A stretch of DNA of 64,000 bases from Cocos nucifera (taxonomy: Eukaryota; Streptophyta; Magnoliopsida; Arecales; Arecaceae), in assembly GCA_006176705.1 (NCBI GenBank), contig QRFJ01004839.1:186001-250000 (forward strand). The letters run 5' to 3'. Position 1 is the first letter of the stretch, and each line of letters opens with the position of its first letter. Below are positions 11,518-21,724 of the stretch, piece after piece. A program made the position numbers and the translations under genes. Under the pieces are notes generated by a model, which ran no database searches, was not told where the DNA came from, and saw only the letters and a program-made list of their open reading frames with translations.

Positions 11518-11667
11518 GCCAACTTGCTAGCTAATCATGACCGCTCATCGAACCTCAAATGGCTGAACCGCTACCTTGTATTCCACTCGCTCCCCTCCTC
11601 CCACTTTTATTTTCGGCACAAGAGAGGCGGATGGTGATGGCGATGGGAGTCCGCCACGCGGGGAGGA
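11518..11667. other. Short GC-richer stretch, no feature recognised
   Basis: This block is richer in GC than its surroundings and contains several CG-bearing words. It lies between the poly-A tail and the family C LTR. No open frame or repeat match is seen inside the window. Confidence 0.3.
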
Positions 11668-12050
11668 TGTTGGAAGGTGACTTAAAAAATTCTATGATTT
11701 AAAAATTTAAATAAAATTAATAAATTTTTATAATAAAAAAATTATAAATGATTTATAGAATATCAAAAAATAAAAATGATTAAATTTAAAAGTACGTGAG
11801 GCAGTGTACTAAGATGTATTTTTATTCCTCGCAGATATCAAATCAGATATCAAGATGATCCTTTTATAGCCATCCAATATGATTATTTGAATTTTTACTG
11901 ATCCATTAAGATTTGTAATTAGAAATCCAACAATCAAAAATTAAAAGCATGATGATAAATATTTAAATAATAAAATTTAAAAAACAAGGTTAAAATACTT
12001 GTGGTAAGAAATTTAGAAAAATTTTGAGTTTTTTTGGATTTCCTCTAACA
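11668..12050 (-). repeat. Family C LTR, internally shortened copy
   Basis: On the minus strand it begins TGTTAGAGGAAATCC at 12,050. It aligns with 46,399-47,077 over shared blocks such as 'taattagaa.ctcaa.gatcaaaaattaaaa' and 'aaaaataaaaatgattaaat'. The other copy holds about 300 extra bases, so this one has an internal deletion. Next to its outer edge, 'atctcctataaaac' would read on the minus strand as a purine-rich tract before an LTR. This suggests it is the 3' LTR of a minus-strand element whose interior continues to the right. Confidence 0.6.
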
Positions 12051-13506
12051 ATCTCCTATAAAACTCAAAATTTTTTAAAAAAATTATAAAATAAAAAATA
12101 TAAATTTTAGGATGCTTATACTATGCAATGGATAATGTGTCTTTATAAAATTTAATTTTATTTAATATAAATAGTTTTTATCTAAAATAATTAGAGTAAA
12201 TCAGATTTTGAATTATGTATCTTAGACCCAGAATTCAACTACGACATTCATAGTACAGTATTCTCAATCATGAATTTGTGCATTAGTGGTCCTGGACATA
12301 TATCTTGATTTTTTTATGAGAGTTATTAAAAATAGCCCATATCTCATATTTGTAGCCATATGCAGATACTTTCATATAGATGAGCTCCTCTAAGGATGTG
12401 TGTAATATCACATCTCGAGGAATACCTCTCAAATCTCATTCAGAAATAAATTTTTCTAACCACTATATAGGAGCACTAATCACCATAGTGATGGGATGGA
12501 GTCTATGACTCCTATATCAGATAAATCACTTATGCTCTCTAACTAACCAATCAGCTTATTATTATCATCTTGAATATTCTTCAAGAAATCTCCTATCATA
12601 GATGCTGGGTTCTAATTACTGGAAGGCCTTGCTAAATCTAATTCTCCTCATAATGCTAGGACTTTAGTCTTATTTAAATCTTTTGTAAGGCAGACCGATA
12701 AAAAAAGTGCCTCAAATGCTAGGAACCAGCTAGTTTATGGATCATAAATATCTACTGGTGCAATAAAAATATTTAAGTAACAATATGATAGAATGGATAG
12801 TTTGAATAAATTTAAATAAAGATTGTAACAAAAATTATTTAGTAACAAAACAAAACAAATGCAGCAGTACTTTAATAGTGCATATAAAAGTCCTCCGATG
12901 TTCAATGTCATTAGATAAGATATTGACCACGTAGGGAAAACAATACCATAACAATCATATAACAAGATGATGGATTGCCAATTGTGCTCAATAACACAAA
13001 CTTATTATTTTTCAATAATCAAAATACAGTGATCAAATCAGAAAACTAACCGATAAGATTCAGAATTTGTTAGATTCAATATAATATCCAAGTCAGATTT
13101 ATTTGTTATATGATAGTGTATATAAACCAGTGCCATGTTATATATCATTTTTATTTTGTCTCAACAGGTTTCCAAAGTTTTAATTTCAAGTTTGCAGGCT
13201 ATCATTTCAAGTTTTATTGACAAAATATCTACCAGCATGTGGTAATATCATAGAATTATTAAATGCTTTTAACTCACATGAAAAGATAATGTCATTTCAA
13301 ATAATGTCTAAACCATGCAAATATGTGAACTGTACATTATACTTCCTGATTGAATATGCCATCTACGGACAAGAATTCTATTATGTTGTACCTACACATC
13401 TTACAAACCATGGAATGTAAAAAATAGGTTCATAATAGCAGTCATATTGTAGCAATAAGTTTGAGAAAGGCAATCACATGGCTACTTATAGTATAAATGA
13501 TGACCA
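12051..13506 (-). other. Non-coding interior of a decayed retroelement (family C), no gene
   Basis: This AT-rich sequence has no domain I can recognise on either strand. Its position right after a candidate PPT/LTR junction suggests the 3' untranslated part of the family C element, read on the minus strand. A 67-codon frame at 13,217 and a 76-codon frame at 12,735 are too short and featureless to support a gene. Confidence 0.4.
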
Positions 13507-15774
13507 TTGTATTGAAAATTATGTCATAAAGTCAATTATTTATCTATAGATGATTATGCTCTTTGTATGTAAATTATACATAAATTATAAATTAATAAAA
13601 ATTATTTGGTAGTTCATCACAATCTGTGCATCTTTTCTTTAAGAACTTTTATATTATAATAAAATTTTTAAAACTAATTTTAATCAATAAAGAAGGATTT
13701 ATCGAATAGTTCTTAAATTTTGTTCATGATCAAATGATACGTTATTACTAGGATGATAACGTTTATCAAGTATATATAGGTTGTTATGTATTATATAGGT
13801 TGGTTGTCCTCGTAATCAAGGAGTGTGGAGATACTGGTATGGCATGCAGGTAAAATATAGAAGTATATTTTACTGAATATGACTCAGTTGTGGAGTACTC
13901 TGCTATCAAGAGTAGCTCATGAAGGATATGGATATAAGTATCCCTCTGATCTGAGATCACTATGATGACTTGCAAGCAACTCACTATGCTTTGGTATTGC
14001 ACTATCTATATTTTTAATATAGTGATAGAAGGTTTTTGGACATAGTCAGTACTTATGAAGTCTGTGTATGAGTCAAGATGAAATTAACTGCTTCTGGTTT
14101 CAAGAGATAATGCTACACTATGTTTTAATTTAGTAAAGTCTTAATCAGGATAACCCATATGAGGAGTCATAGGATTTGTAAGATTGAGACACCATACGGA
14201 TATGCTAATTAAGAGTTGACAGTTTAACTCCGAGGTCATCCTAAGCATTGAGGATCAAAGGAATGAATTATACGGTAACCATATGCTAGGGTTCTTAGAT
14301 GTTGCTTTACAATAATTCGATTTATCCGGATATTGGGTATCATTGCTAGATGGTCACTTTATTTAATATAGAAATTAGTTTTTATACTATTAGCTTAGTG
14401 TTCGAACCTATGAGATCATATATAATAGAGATTTTTATCTGATCAGATAGCTGATTGACAATAATGAATCGTAGAAGGATATAATTATCAATATGATTGA
14501 TGACTAACCTTATGCCAAAGTTATGATAAAATAATTTACTGATAGTTAGTTAATTATAGGAGAATTAATTAGCAATTAAATTATTGAATAGCTCAATTTA
14601 ATTAAATAATGAGGTTTAGATCAAATCTAATTAAATTAGCTTTGATTAGGTTTGACCTGATTAGGTTATAAGATGATCTAATCGCTAAGGAAGATTAATT
14701 TTTGATTTGATCAGAACTTGTATTCAATTAATTTTTGATTTGATTATGATTTAATTAAGAAGATTAGGCACCTAATTTGGTTGGGTTCACTCATCTCTTT
14801 GGATCTAACTAAATAAGATTTGGATTGGACCAAATCATAAGAACCTAGAGTCCAACTTGAATTAGACTTTATCCCTTGCGCCATCTCAAACCCATGCCCA
14901 TCTTTCTTTCACGCAAACTCTAAGTTTGCATGATTTTTCTTCATGCCAATAAGTGGTTTCGCGCCCCTTCTCAATGCCCATCTAGTTAGGATTAGTTCAA
15001 GTTGAATTTTGAATTCAACTAAATTTTGAATTTAAGTTTAAATGGCTAAACTTATCCTTATTCTATCTAACTCCCTTGGGACGCCACTTTTTATCAGATA
15101 AGAAGGGGGCGTGCATGAGGTTTTGAGAGAGGATTTCACTATAAGAAAGTTGTGGGTGTGAGACAAAACTTGTGGGCATGAGTTCTAGAGGTGGGCGACT
15201 TCATATTATCGTGAACAGGGATCTAGGATTCTAGGGTTTAGCCCTTTGGGTTCTGGGAAGTGAGAAAAAGTTCTCCTCTTCCATCTCCACCTCTTCTTCC
15301 TCTAGCTCTTCTTTATCTCTTAGAGTGTCTGGGAGATTTGAAGAAGGTGTTAGATCAGCCATCAAGAGTGAAACTTTGCAAGAAAGTTAGCACCCTAGAG
15401 AGTTCGTCAAACCTTCGATCGGATAAGAAGCTTCGTATAGATACTTATAGAGGTCGGACATCTGTGCGGCTATTATGCGATAGGAAGAACCAGCAAATCC
15501 ATGACACTCAGTTATGATGAATATCAATCTGCACTTAGATATCAAGATTCGATCTTGATCACTTTAATAGATACGATCTGTTGCATATATTTGATATATG
15601 TCATTTTGATTTTAGATCATGCATACTATATTTATGTCATCGATCCATGTGTAGGTAGGGTTTAGATCTGATCTTATTTATGCTAGGTCTATGTGATTAA
15701 TCTAGAGTCTTCCACTGCCTTAAACTTCAAAAAAGTTTTAAAATGTAATGCATGAAACTGCCTGCCTTTCCTTC
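13507..15774 (+). repeat. Solo LTR of family B (divergent)
   Basis: It follows the 21,725-24,600 LTR from its first 80 bases ('aaattataaattaataaaaattattt') through 'gatcaaatgatacgtt', 'gataacgtttatcaagtat' and the 'aattatacggtaaccatat' block to a closing 'ctttccttca'. It lacks much of the ACTCT/AGAGT array seen in the other copies. No internal copia sequence follows on either side, so it is a solo LTR. I found no matching 5-bp target duplication, which fits its strong divergence. Confidence 0.75.
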
Positions 15775-15873
15775 AAATAGTTCCAAATTTAGGGACTCTA
15801 TATGGACACAGATATATTGTTACACATTACCTAGCTAGCTTGCTGAAACCACACAATCACTAATAGCACCAGA

Positions 15874-15990
15874 CACTATAAGAAAGCAGATCTTTAGCGA
15901 CAATAATTAGCGATGGCAAACATGTCGTCGGTAATAATCTTTTTACCGATAACAAAGAAGTCGCTAAAGCCATCATTAATAATTTCTTAA
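15874..15990 (+). repeat. Left TIR and subterminal repeats of the CACTA element
   Basis: After CACTATAAGAAAGCA come 'tttagcgaca', 'attagcgatgg', 'gtcgtcggtaa' and 'gtcgctaaag' in alternating orientation. In characterised CACTA elements such subterminal motifs bind the TnpA protein. A detached patch of the same motifs ('ttagtgacag', 'gtcactaaaa') lies at 16,590-16,630. Confidence 0.85.
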
Positions 15991-15996
15991 TTTCCT

Positions 15997-16580
15997 GTGA
16001 TTGATTTTCCCTCCATCCCTGGGTTTATGCTAAAGATCCTATTTCCCCCCAGCCCACCCCCTCTCTCCCCACTGGTCTTCCCTCCCCTTCCCTCCACTCC
16101 GGTGCTTGTGCTGCCCCCCTCCTCCTCCCCCACGATCAAACCCTCCTTCCCTCCTCTTTCCGACGGTCTTTCCTCCCGTCCCTCCCTTGGCGCTTATGCT
16201 TGCAACCCTCCACAACCCTATGCTCATGCCGCCCCCCTCCCCCTCTCCCATGATCATGCCCCCCATCGGCAACTAATTGAACCAACCCTCCCCCCACCCT
16301 CGTCTCTCCTTTTTTCCTTCCCCCATCGGCCCTTGATTTTTGTCTCCTCCATCGATGACCAACCGACCCCCTCCTCTACCCCTCTTTTGGTTCTCCTGTG
16401 CCATGCCGCCTCCTCACCCTTCACCATCCCCGCACCATCGGAGTCCATGCCCGATCCACCTCTCCTCCTCTCTCGATTTTCTCCTACCAGATCTGCCATC
16501 CCTACATCAGATTATCGTCCCCGCATCGGATTGCCATCTCCGTTCCTGTACCATTATTTCTGCGCCCTCGAATCTGTTGT
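15997..16580 (+). repeat. Polypyrimidine (C/T) low-complexity tract
   Basis: About 550 bases consist largely of CCTCC and CCCTTC runs on the plus strand. They create overlapping open frames on both strands (217 codons Pro/Ser-rich on plus; Gly/Arg-rich on minus). No start context, domain or exon structure supports translation. I read it as a subterminal low-complexity block of the CACTA element. Confidence 0.6.
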
Positions 16581-16739
16581 TTTGGTGAGTATTAGTGACA
16601 GTGCCGGCAGCAACCATGTCACTAAAAATTATTTTATTTTAATATATTAATTAATTTTAATTATATATTTATTTAATTAATTATATATTAATTTAATTAA
16701 TTAATTAAATATTTTATTTAACTATGATGAAGATTTTGG

Positions 16740-17315
16740 ATGATTGATTTTTAATTAAAGATTTTGGATCGGACCAGATCATAAGTGAACTCGATTCGAT
16801 CCAGTTTCTTGATCGGATCTAAATATTGGACCCAAATCCAATCAAATAGAAAATCGGATCGGATCGAATCAGGTCGAGTCCATCATCAAATTTTTTGACC
16901 TAACGGATCATTCAGGTCGGATCGGGTCCATGCATAACCTAGCTCCAATCTATGAAATACGGGTTTAGTTTGGGTCGAATCCAGGTCGGTTCGGGTTGAT
17001 CATTAAAGTATCCTCGATCAAAATTAACATTCATATAACATAGAAACATAGAGAAATGAGGGATGGATTCAGGTCAAGTCAAGTTAGATCGAATCAATTA
17101 TTTTAATATACAAATCAACCTAAAAGTCTACATGGATCAGGTTGGATCGGGTCAAAATCCAGTAAATCCAGACTAGACCCGAAAAATAGAACGAGTTCAA
17201 ATTTAGAACCCAACCCACATTCGTGGATTCTTTAAAATGATATGGATCGGGTCTATATGGATTGGATCGGATTGGGTCACGAATCAACTCGATCCATTTA
17301 CAGTCTTAATTAGAA
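16740..17315. repeat. Diverged GATCGG/GGGTC-rich repeat, possibly a hAT-like MITE
   Basis: Words such as 'ggatcggatcg', 'ggtcggatcgggtcc', 'ggttggatcgggtc' and 'ggattggatcggattgggtc' recur on both strands. The segment closes with 'gatccatttacagtctta', resembling hAT-type MITE ends that read 'cccatttgcagccc'. No clear opposite end or 8-bp duplication was found. Confidence 0.4.
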
Positions 17316-17765
17316 CAGATATTACATCTTCTGAGTCTCTTTCTATTCTTACTTTGCTCTACTTTTTGTTCTTTTTTCTACTCAATCGCTTGTTTTTAAA
17401 AATTTTGCATTACATAAAATCATAAACCCATTTTTTGATTAATGTATATATTCTATGGCATTTGTACGTTTATATATTTGTATACAGATGAAAAAATTAT
17501 ATACATTAGTCAATTGACTATCCAAATTGGATAATTTAAAAATTATAATTAATTCTATAGATAATTACAATAATCAAATGGTATGTTGAGGGTTCGAGAG
17601 AAATGTTAGATAGTATTTTTTTTTAGTTTTTCTTACACATCTTCAGCTATATGGGAAGAACTAAGAAAAAATACTATCAAAATTTTTTTCGATTCCTATT
17701 GCATATCATTTGATTACTGTAATTAATCTATAGATTGGAAGGCTATATGTAAGGTTAAGTCTTGA
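17316..17765. other. AT-rich CACTA interior, no gene
   Basis: No domain is seen. An imperfect inverted repeat is present: 'tggtatgttgagggttcgagagaaatgttagatagtat' near 17,579 is echoed in reverse complement near 17,665-17,710 ('atactatcaaa...tttcgattcctattgcatatca'). Confidence 0.4.
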
Positions 17766-18035
17766 GCCATTTATTACAAGCTCGAAGAAAAAGAAGAAGA
17801 GCTTCATGTACTAGAATGCTTTCAGAAGGATGAAATATCTGGAGTTCATCAATCTTTCATTGATGCAGAGTTGGATACTCTAGGTTTTTTCCTACGTGAT
17901 GATAGCCAACATGAGGAGGTAGATCATTTTGAGTTTGTCTTAAAGAACAATCCTATCCAAGAAGGAGAAGAAGAGGATGAAGATGAAGAAGTAGAAGAAG
18001 AGAAAGAATCAGACGAAGAATCTGAAAGGTACTAA
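17766..18035 (+). pseudogene. Open frame with acidic tail, possible terminal exon in the CACTA element
   Basis: A 90-codon frame free of stops runs from just after a TGA at 17,763 to a TAA at 18,033. It opens with YYKLEEKEEELHVLECFQKD, then ISGVHQSFIDAELDTLGFFL, and ends in an acidic stretch of Glu and Asp (EEEDEDEEVEEEKESDEESE). There is no ATG at its start, so it would be a downstream exon. Acidic C-termini occur in CACTA transposases, and it lies upstream of the TnpA-like exons where a TNP2 gene would end. No TNP2 catalytic segment precedes it. The function is unassigned. Confidence 0.4.
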
Positions 18036-18059
18036 ACATCTAAAGAAGTTGATGAGTAG

Positions 18060-18440
18060 TGCTCCTTACTTAATGAACTTCTGGACCTTTGACTCTCGTG
18101 CTTCATTTCCAGTGAAGCACTCCTATGCCTCTCCTTGCGAAGCTTCTACTCTAGCTCGAAGACTCTTCTTTGAAGCCCCACCTCTCCTTTCTTAGACTTC
18201 TCTTCTAAGTCCAAGCACCGGTTAGCGACTACCTCTACCTAATTATCCAAAAGCGAAGCACTCGTGTGCCTCTCCTCATGAAGCTTCTGCTCTAGCTCGA
18301 AGACTCTTCTTCAAAGCCCCACCTCTCCTTTCTTGGACTTCTCCTCGAAGTCCAAGCACCTCTCAACGACAGCCTCTACCTAGTTATCCAAGCTCTTATA
18401 TCTTGCATATGGAATGCACCTCTAGCCACTCTCATTCTCT
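18060..18440 (-). pseudogene. Coiled-coil reading frame with a tandem 47-codon duplication
   Basis: Read on the minus strand, two adjacent 141-bp units (18,252-18,392 and 18,111-18,251) encode near-identical heptad-rich peptides: EEKSKKGEVGL, then RRVFELEQKLHEERHTSASL and RRVFELE.KLRKERHRSASL. Because 141 is 47 codons, the duplication keeps the frame. A third, basic segment follows (EMKHESQRSRSSLSKEH). Occasional stops (TAG for Q) break it. Plant TnpA-like proteins often carry a coiled coil, but the Transposase_24 exons here are on the plus strand. This may therefore be a separate or inverted piece. No domain name can be assigned. Confidence 0.4.
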
Positions 18441-18618
18441 CGATCTTGGCCTTAAGGGATTTCTCTCACAAACTTAGAATCATCGTGACCTTCTAGTATC
18501 ATTTTATTTCTTACATTGCCTTGAATTATTTTAAATACTTATCTTGCATTTTTTTAAATCTTGCATTACCATCCATAATTATAAATCTATTTATTTTTAT
18601 TTTTAGAAATTATAGATC

Positions 18619-18706
18619 ATGTCTTTTAGAGATTGGAGCCATTACAGTCGAGAAGAGAGCTCTCATGCAGCCAGCTTGCATGATTCTGCGCCACATGTGA
18701 TGCGAT
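18619..18706 (+). pseudogene. Candidate first exon of the CACTA TnpA-like gene
   Basis: An ATG at 18,619 opens MSFRDWSHYSREESSHAASL and continues about ten codons. The composition is Ser, His and Arg-rich, as in the N-termini of plant Transposase_24 proteins. An AT-rich stretch that could be an intron follows and ends in 'ctattag' before the next exon-like block. No transcript evidence is available; the boundaries are guesses. Confidence 0.35.
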
Positions 18707-18785
18707 AAACTCTAATACTTTAGATATTTTTTTTATATTATTTTATCCTTTATTATCTAATATAATATTTTTATGATATTTTGAT

Positions 18786-18953
18786 ACTATTAGGTTTGGA
18801 TGACATGGAGTCACCAGTGACCCCATAGTCACATGGAGAAGTATCTGGCTCTCAGAGTCAGTGGCATGGTATATAGAGGACCCACCCAGCTTATGGCACC
18901 TTCAACTGGATTGAAAGGTAGAGAGCTTGTCCACTTTTAGAGCCACTCGTAAA
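18786..18953 (+). pseudogene. Exon-like block of the TnpA-like gene, first copy
   Basis: The block reads SHGEVSGSQSQWHGI, then RTHPAYGTFNWIER and RACPLLEPLVN with in-frame TAG stops between. It is preceded by an AG acceptor-like 'actattag' and ends at 'cgtaaa', where a GTAAGT donor is found in the second copy (21,235-21,402). It abuts the start of the family A LTR at 18,954. The function of this N-terminal part of TnpA-like proteins is not known. Confidence 0.45.
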
Positions 18954-21234
18954 TGTTAGATGTGTGCCCTAAAAGCTAGATTGGCTGACATTTGTAATAC
19001 ATTTTTAAGGATAATTTTATAATTTTGATTTAAAATTAATAAAAAAATATTTTATTCTATCACATTGTGTACATAGTGTGTGATACATCTTTTGAGTTAA
19101 TGGTAATGATAATTCATATTTTCAAGAGTTGAAAATTTAAAACATGAATTTTTATAATTAACTCATAAATTACTTTCGATTGTAGGATCATCACAAGGAT
19201 GGTGATCGATTTAGAAGGTTGGTGTATAATCACTTTTTTAGGATAGACGAGTCTTGAGTCTATGATGTAAAGATATCGAAATAAGAGTATAGATACTCAT
19301 TAGAGAATGAGGGCATTGAGCGTAACCATCTCGAGCAGTCATAAAAAAATCTATCTTCTCGTCGATGACTAACTCGATGCTACAGTGGTGTGTTTGGTTC
19401 TTTGACCTAAGGTGCATTGGTAGCTCATCTTGAGTATGTTATAGTTTGACTATACCATAACTCGATCTTCTAGCCATTCAAAATTCTAAGGTGTATGTTG
19501 GCTATAGCATATTCATTGTAGGAATTGGATTGCACGAATAGAAGATCTATCTATCTCGATAGATGAGGAGTAGCCTTATGATGATTATGAGATCAAGTCC
19601 ATAAGTCCATGTCATGACAGTGTGAAGATGATAGAAAGAGTTTTTATTAGATTTTCACATCGAACTCGAATCGAATGATTAATTTTTATGATAGATATTG
19701 GGTTTGACGAGTTCACCTTAATCCTAATCCTATCGAAGCTCAAGATAGAAGAACCCAATCATACAAGCAGCTGCACCGAGAGATTTGTATTCAGTTTTGA
19801 TGAATTACCATCATATATTACGAGGTATCACTGATAGATTTTGAAAGTAATTAGAATGATCTTGATGATCGATCATTCTAATTGTATGAATCGAAAAAAT
19901 CCTAGTCCACCAAAAAGTATTTCGATGATAGAGATCGTAACATGTCTCATTACTATACGAAACTAAATCTAATTAGGTCACACAAATAAGGATTTAGATT
20001 TGAATGTCATCAATTAAGCTAATCCAATTTGATTAATTTAGATTAGATTTAATTAGATTCAAGAAAATCATGCTAGCACATGATTGAGCCTAATATTCTC
20101 CTTCTGTAATCATTCTGATTCATCTCGACTAATTCAAATTAGATTTGGCTCATCCAAAAATCCTGTAGAGGTTTATCCTGGTCTGATTGGAGCTTGTCCA
20201 GATCAGAAATAAGTTGTCTTAACCTGATCTAGTTTTTTTCTAATCCATCGAATGGATTTAGGATAAGACCTACCAATTTCTATATTCGATAGGATGAGAT
20301 CTGCCAATTCTTATCACTATCAGGATATGAGATGTCCCAATGCAGGAAAAAAGGATAGGGGCGTGCACCCCCTGGAGACTTTCTAGGGGCATGCACCCCC
20401 TTGGTTTTCATGCACAAATATGTGCGCACGCACATGAAAAAAAGAGGGAGGAGTCCCATGTAGATGGGACTCCAGGATTTCTTGATGGGATCAAACTATT
20501 GGGGTGCCAAACTATTTATACTTATCCAGTATTGGCGCCACCTATAGAGAATTTATGGGGTCTCTCATCTAATTGGATCGGATGTATTAGCACCATCAAT
20601 CAGATTTAGATCTAATTAATTCGAGCAATTTGATTGATCAGATTTGTGTGGCACTGAATGGTGCAATAGAATTTATTTAATTCCATCCCTGCACCTAGGG
20701 TTTTATTCCTACGCCCACCAAGAGCCAAAAGGCTGCTGCCCCTAACTCCTCTCTATGCCCCATCCTCTGGTCCTCTCTTTCATCTCCATGCCCAAGAAGT
20801 TGGGTAAAATTCACCAAAGTTCCAAAAGGAGTTTTGGCACCAAGATCAGGAAGAAGACAATCTTGTTCAAGAGTCAAGCGTGCTGCCTTCTGCAATTATT
20901 TTTAAAGATTCTATAAATCAGATCTAGATTTAATTTTTGTAAATCTGATTCAAAAGAAAAAGACATCCAGAACTAGCCCGAGTGGATATCAGTAGAGGTC
21001 AGGCATGTATGTGGCTTGATCCAGAACTTTGGGTGGAGTAGATCATCAACAGGATAATCGGATTATCCAATCAGGTATAAAAATTTATATCTGATTTAAT
21101 TTTAATTTTAAAATTTAATATTAAAATTATTAGAATCAAATCCAAAAACTTTTAGATCTGATCAAAATTTATTAAAAAAATTTTAAAATTTTCTTATAGA
21201 TCTAATCAGATTAGATCTATCTTATGGTGGAAAA
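18954..21234 (+). repeat. Solo LTR of copia family A, 3' end truncated
   Basis: It starts TGTTAGATGTGTGCCC and follows the family A LTR through all its landmarks, including 'gagttaatggtaatgataattcat', the hairpin TAGAATGAT...ATCATTCTA (19,852-19,880), and the 'gtggatatcagtagaggtcaggca' block near 20,980. It stops near 'ggtggaaaa', about 16 bases short of the usual '...ggattttccttca' end. No internal copia sequence adjoins. It is the most diverged family A copy here, with many transitions. Instead of a 5-bp TSD it is bordered by two copies of a 168-bp exon block. Confidence 0.8.
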
Positions 21235-21402
21235 ACTATGTTTGAATGATGTGGGGTCACCAGTGATCCCATAGTCACATGAAGTAGTATCCAGCTCTTA
21301 AAGTCAGCGACATGATATATTGAGGATCCACCTAGCTTATGGCACCTTCGACTCGATCAGAAGGTAGAGAGCTTATCCATATTTAGAGCCATCCGTAAGT
21401 GC
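21235..21402 (+). pseudogene. Exon-like block of the TnpA-like gene, second copy
   Basis: Direct repeat of 18,786-18,953, with about 28 differences in 163 aligned bases by hand count. It shares AYGTF and the RAYPYLEPSVS ending. It ends in 'ccgtaagtg', a good splice-donor sequence. Only one of the two copies would be expected in an intact gene. Confidence 0.45.
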
Positions 21403-21478
21403 TATATCTTCATTGAATATGTTTAAAATTTAGTTATTTTAGAGTTTAATATTTATTGACCAATATTAATTTTGCAGC

Positions 21479-21610
21479 ACATTTAAAGAGCCTGGATGCC
21501 TCGTGTGGTTATCGGGATCATTCAACTCTTGATGCTAGGATTGGTGAATGAGTTCTCTAGTTGGCCGTCAGGGCTCATGATGCAACCTTGGAGATGTTCT
21601 TGGTAAATCA
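21479..21610 (+). pseudogene. Exon-like block of the TnpA-like gene
   Basis: It follows an 'attttgcag' acceptor-like site and reads RAWMPRVVIGIIQLLMLGLV in one frame and SLDASCGYRDHSTLDARIGE in another. The true frame cannot be fixed. A 'ttcttggtaaat' donor-like site ends it. Position and spacing agree with the exon order of plant Transposase_24 genes, but homology is weak. Confidence 0.3.
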
Positions 21611-21724
21611 AAAATATTTAATTTTTAAATTTATGATAGATTTATATTCTATTTATTAATACACACTTGCTTGTACTTGTAATTAAGAGTACTACCGATT
21701 CAAGACTTCTTAGGATGAGGAGAC

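Noticed and set aside
15997..16650. 217-codon Pro/Ser-rich open frame
   Set aside because: It lies in a C/T-rich tract that opens frames on both strands; composition explains it and there is no domain or exon context.
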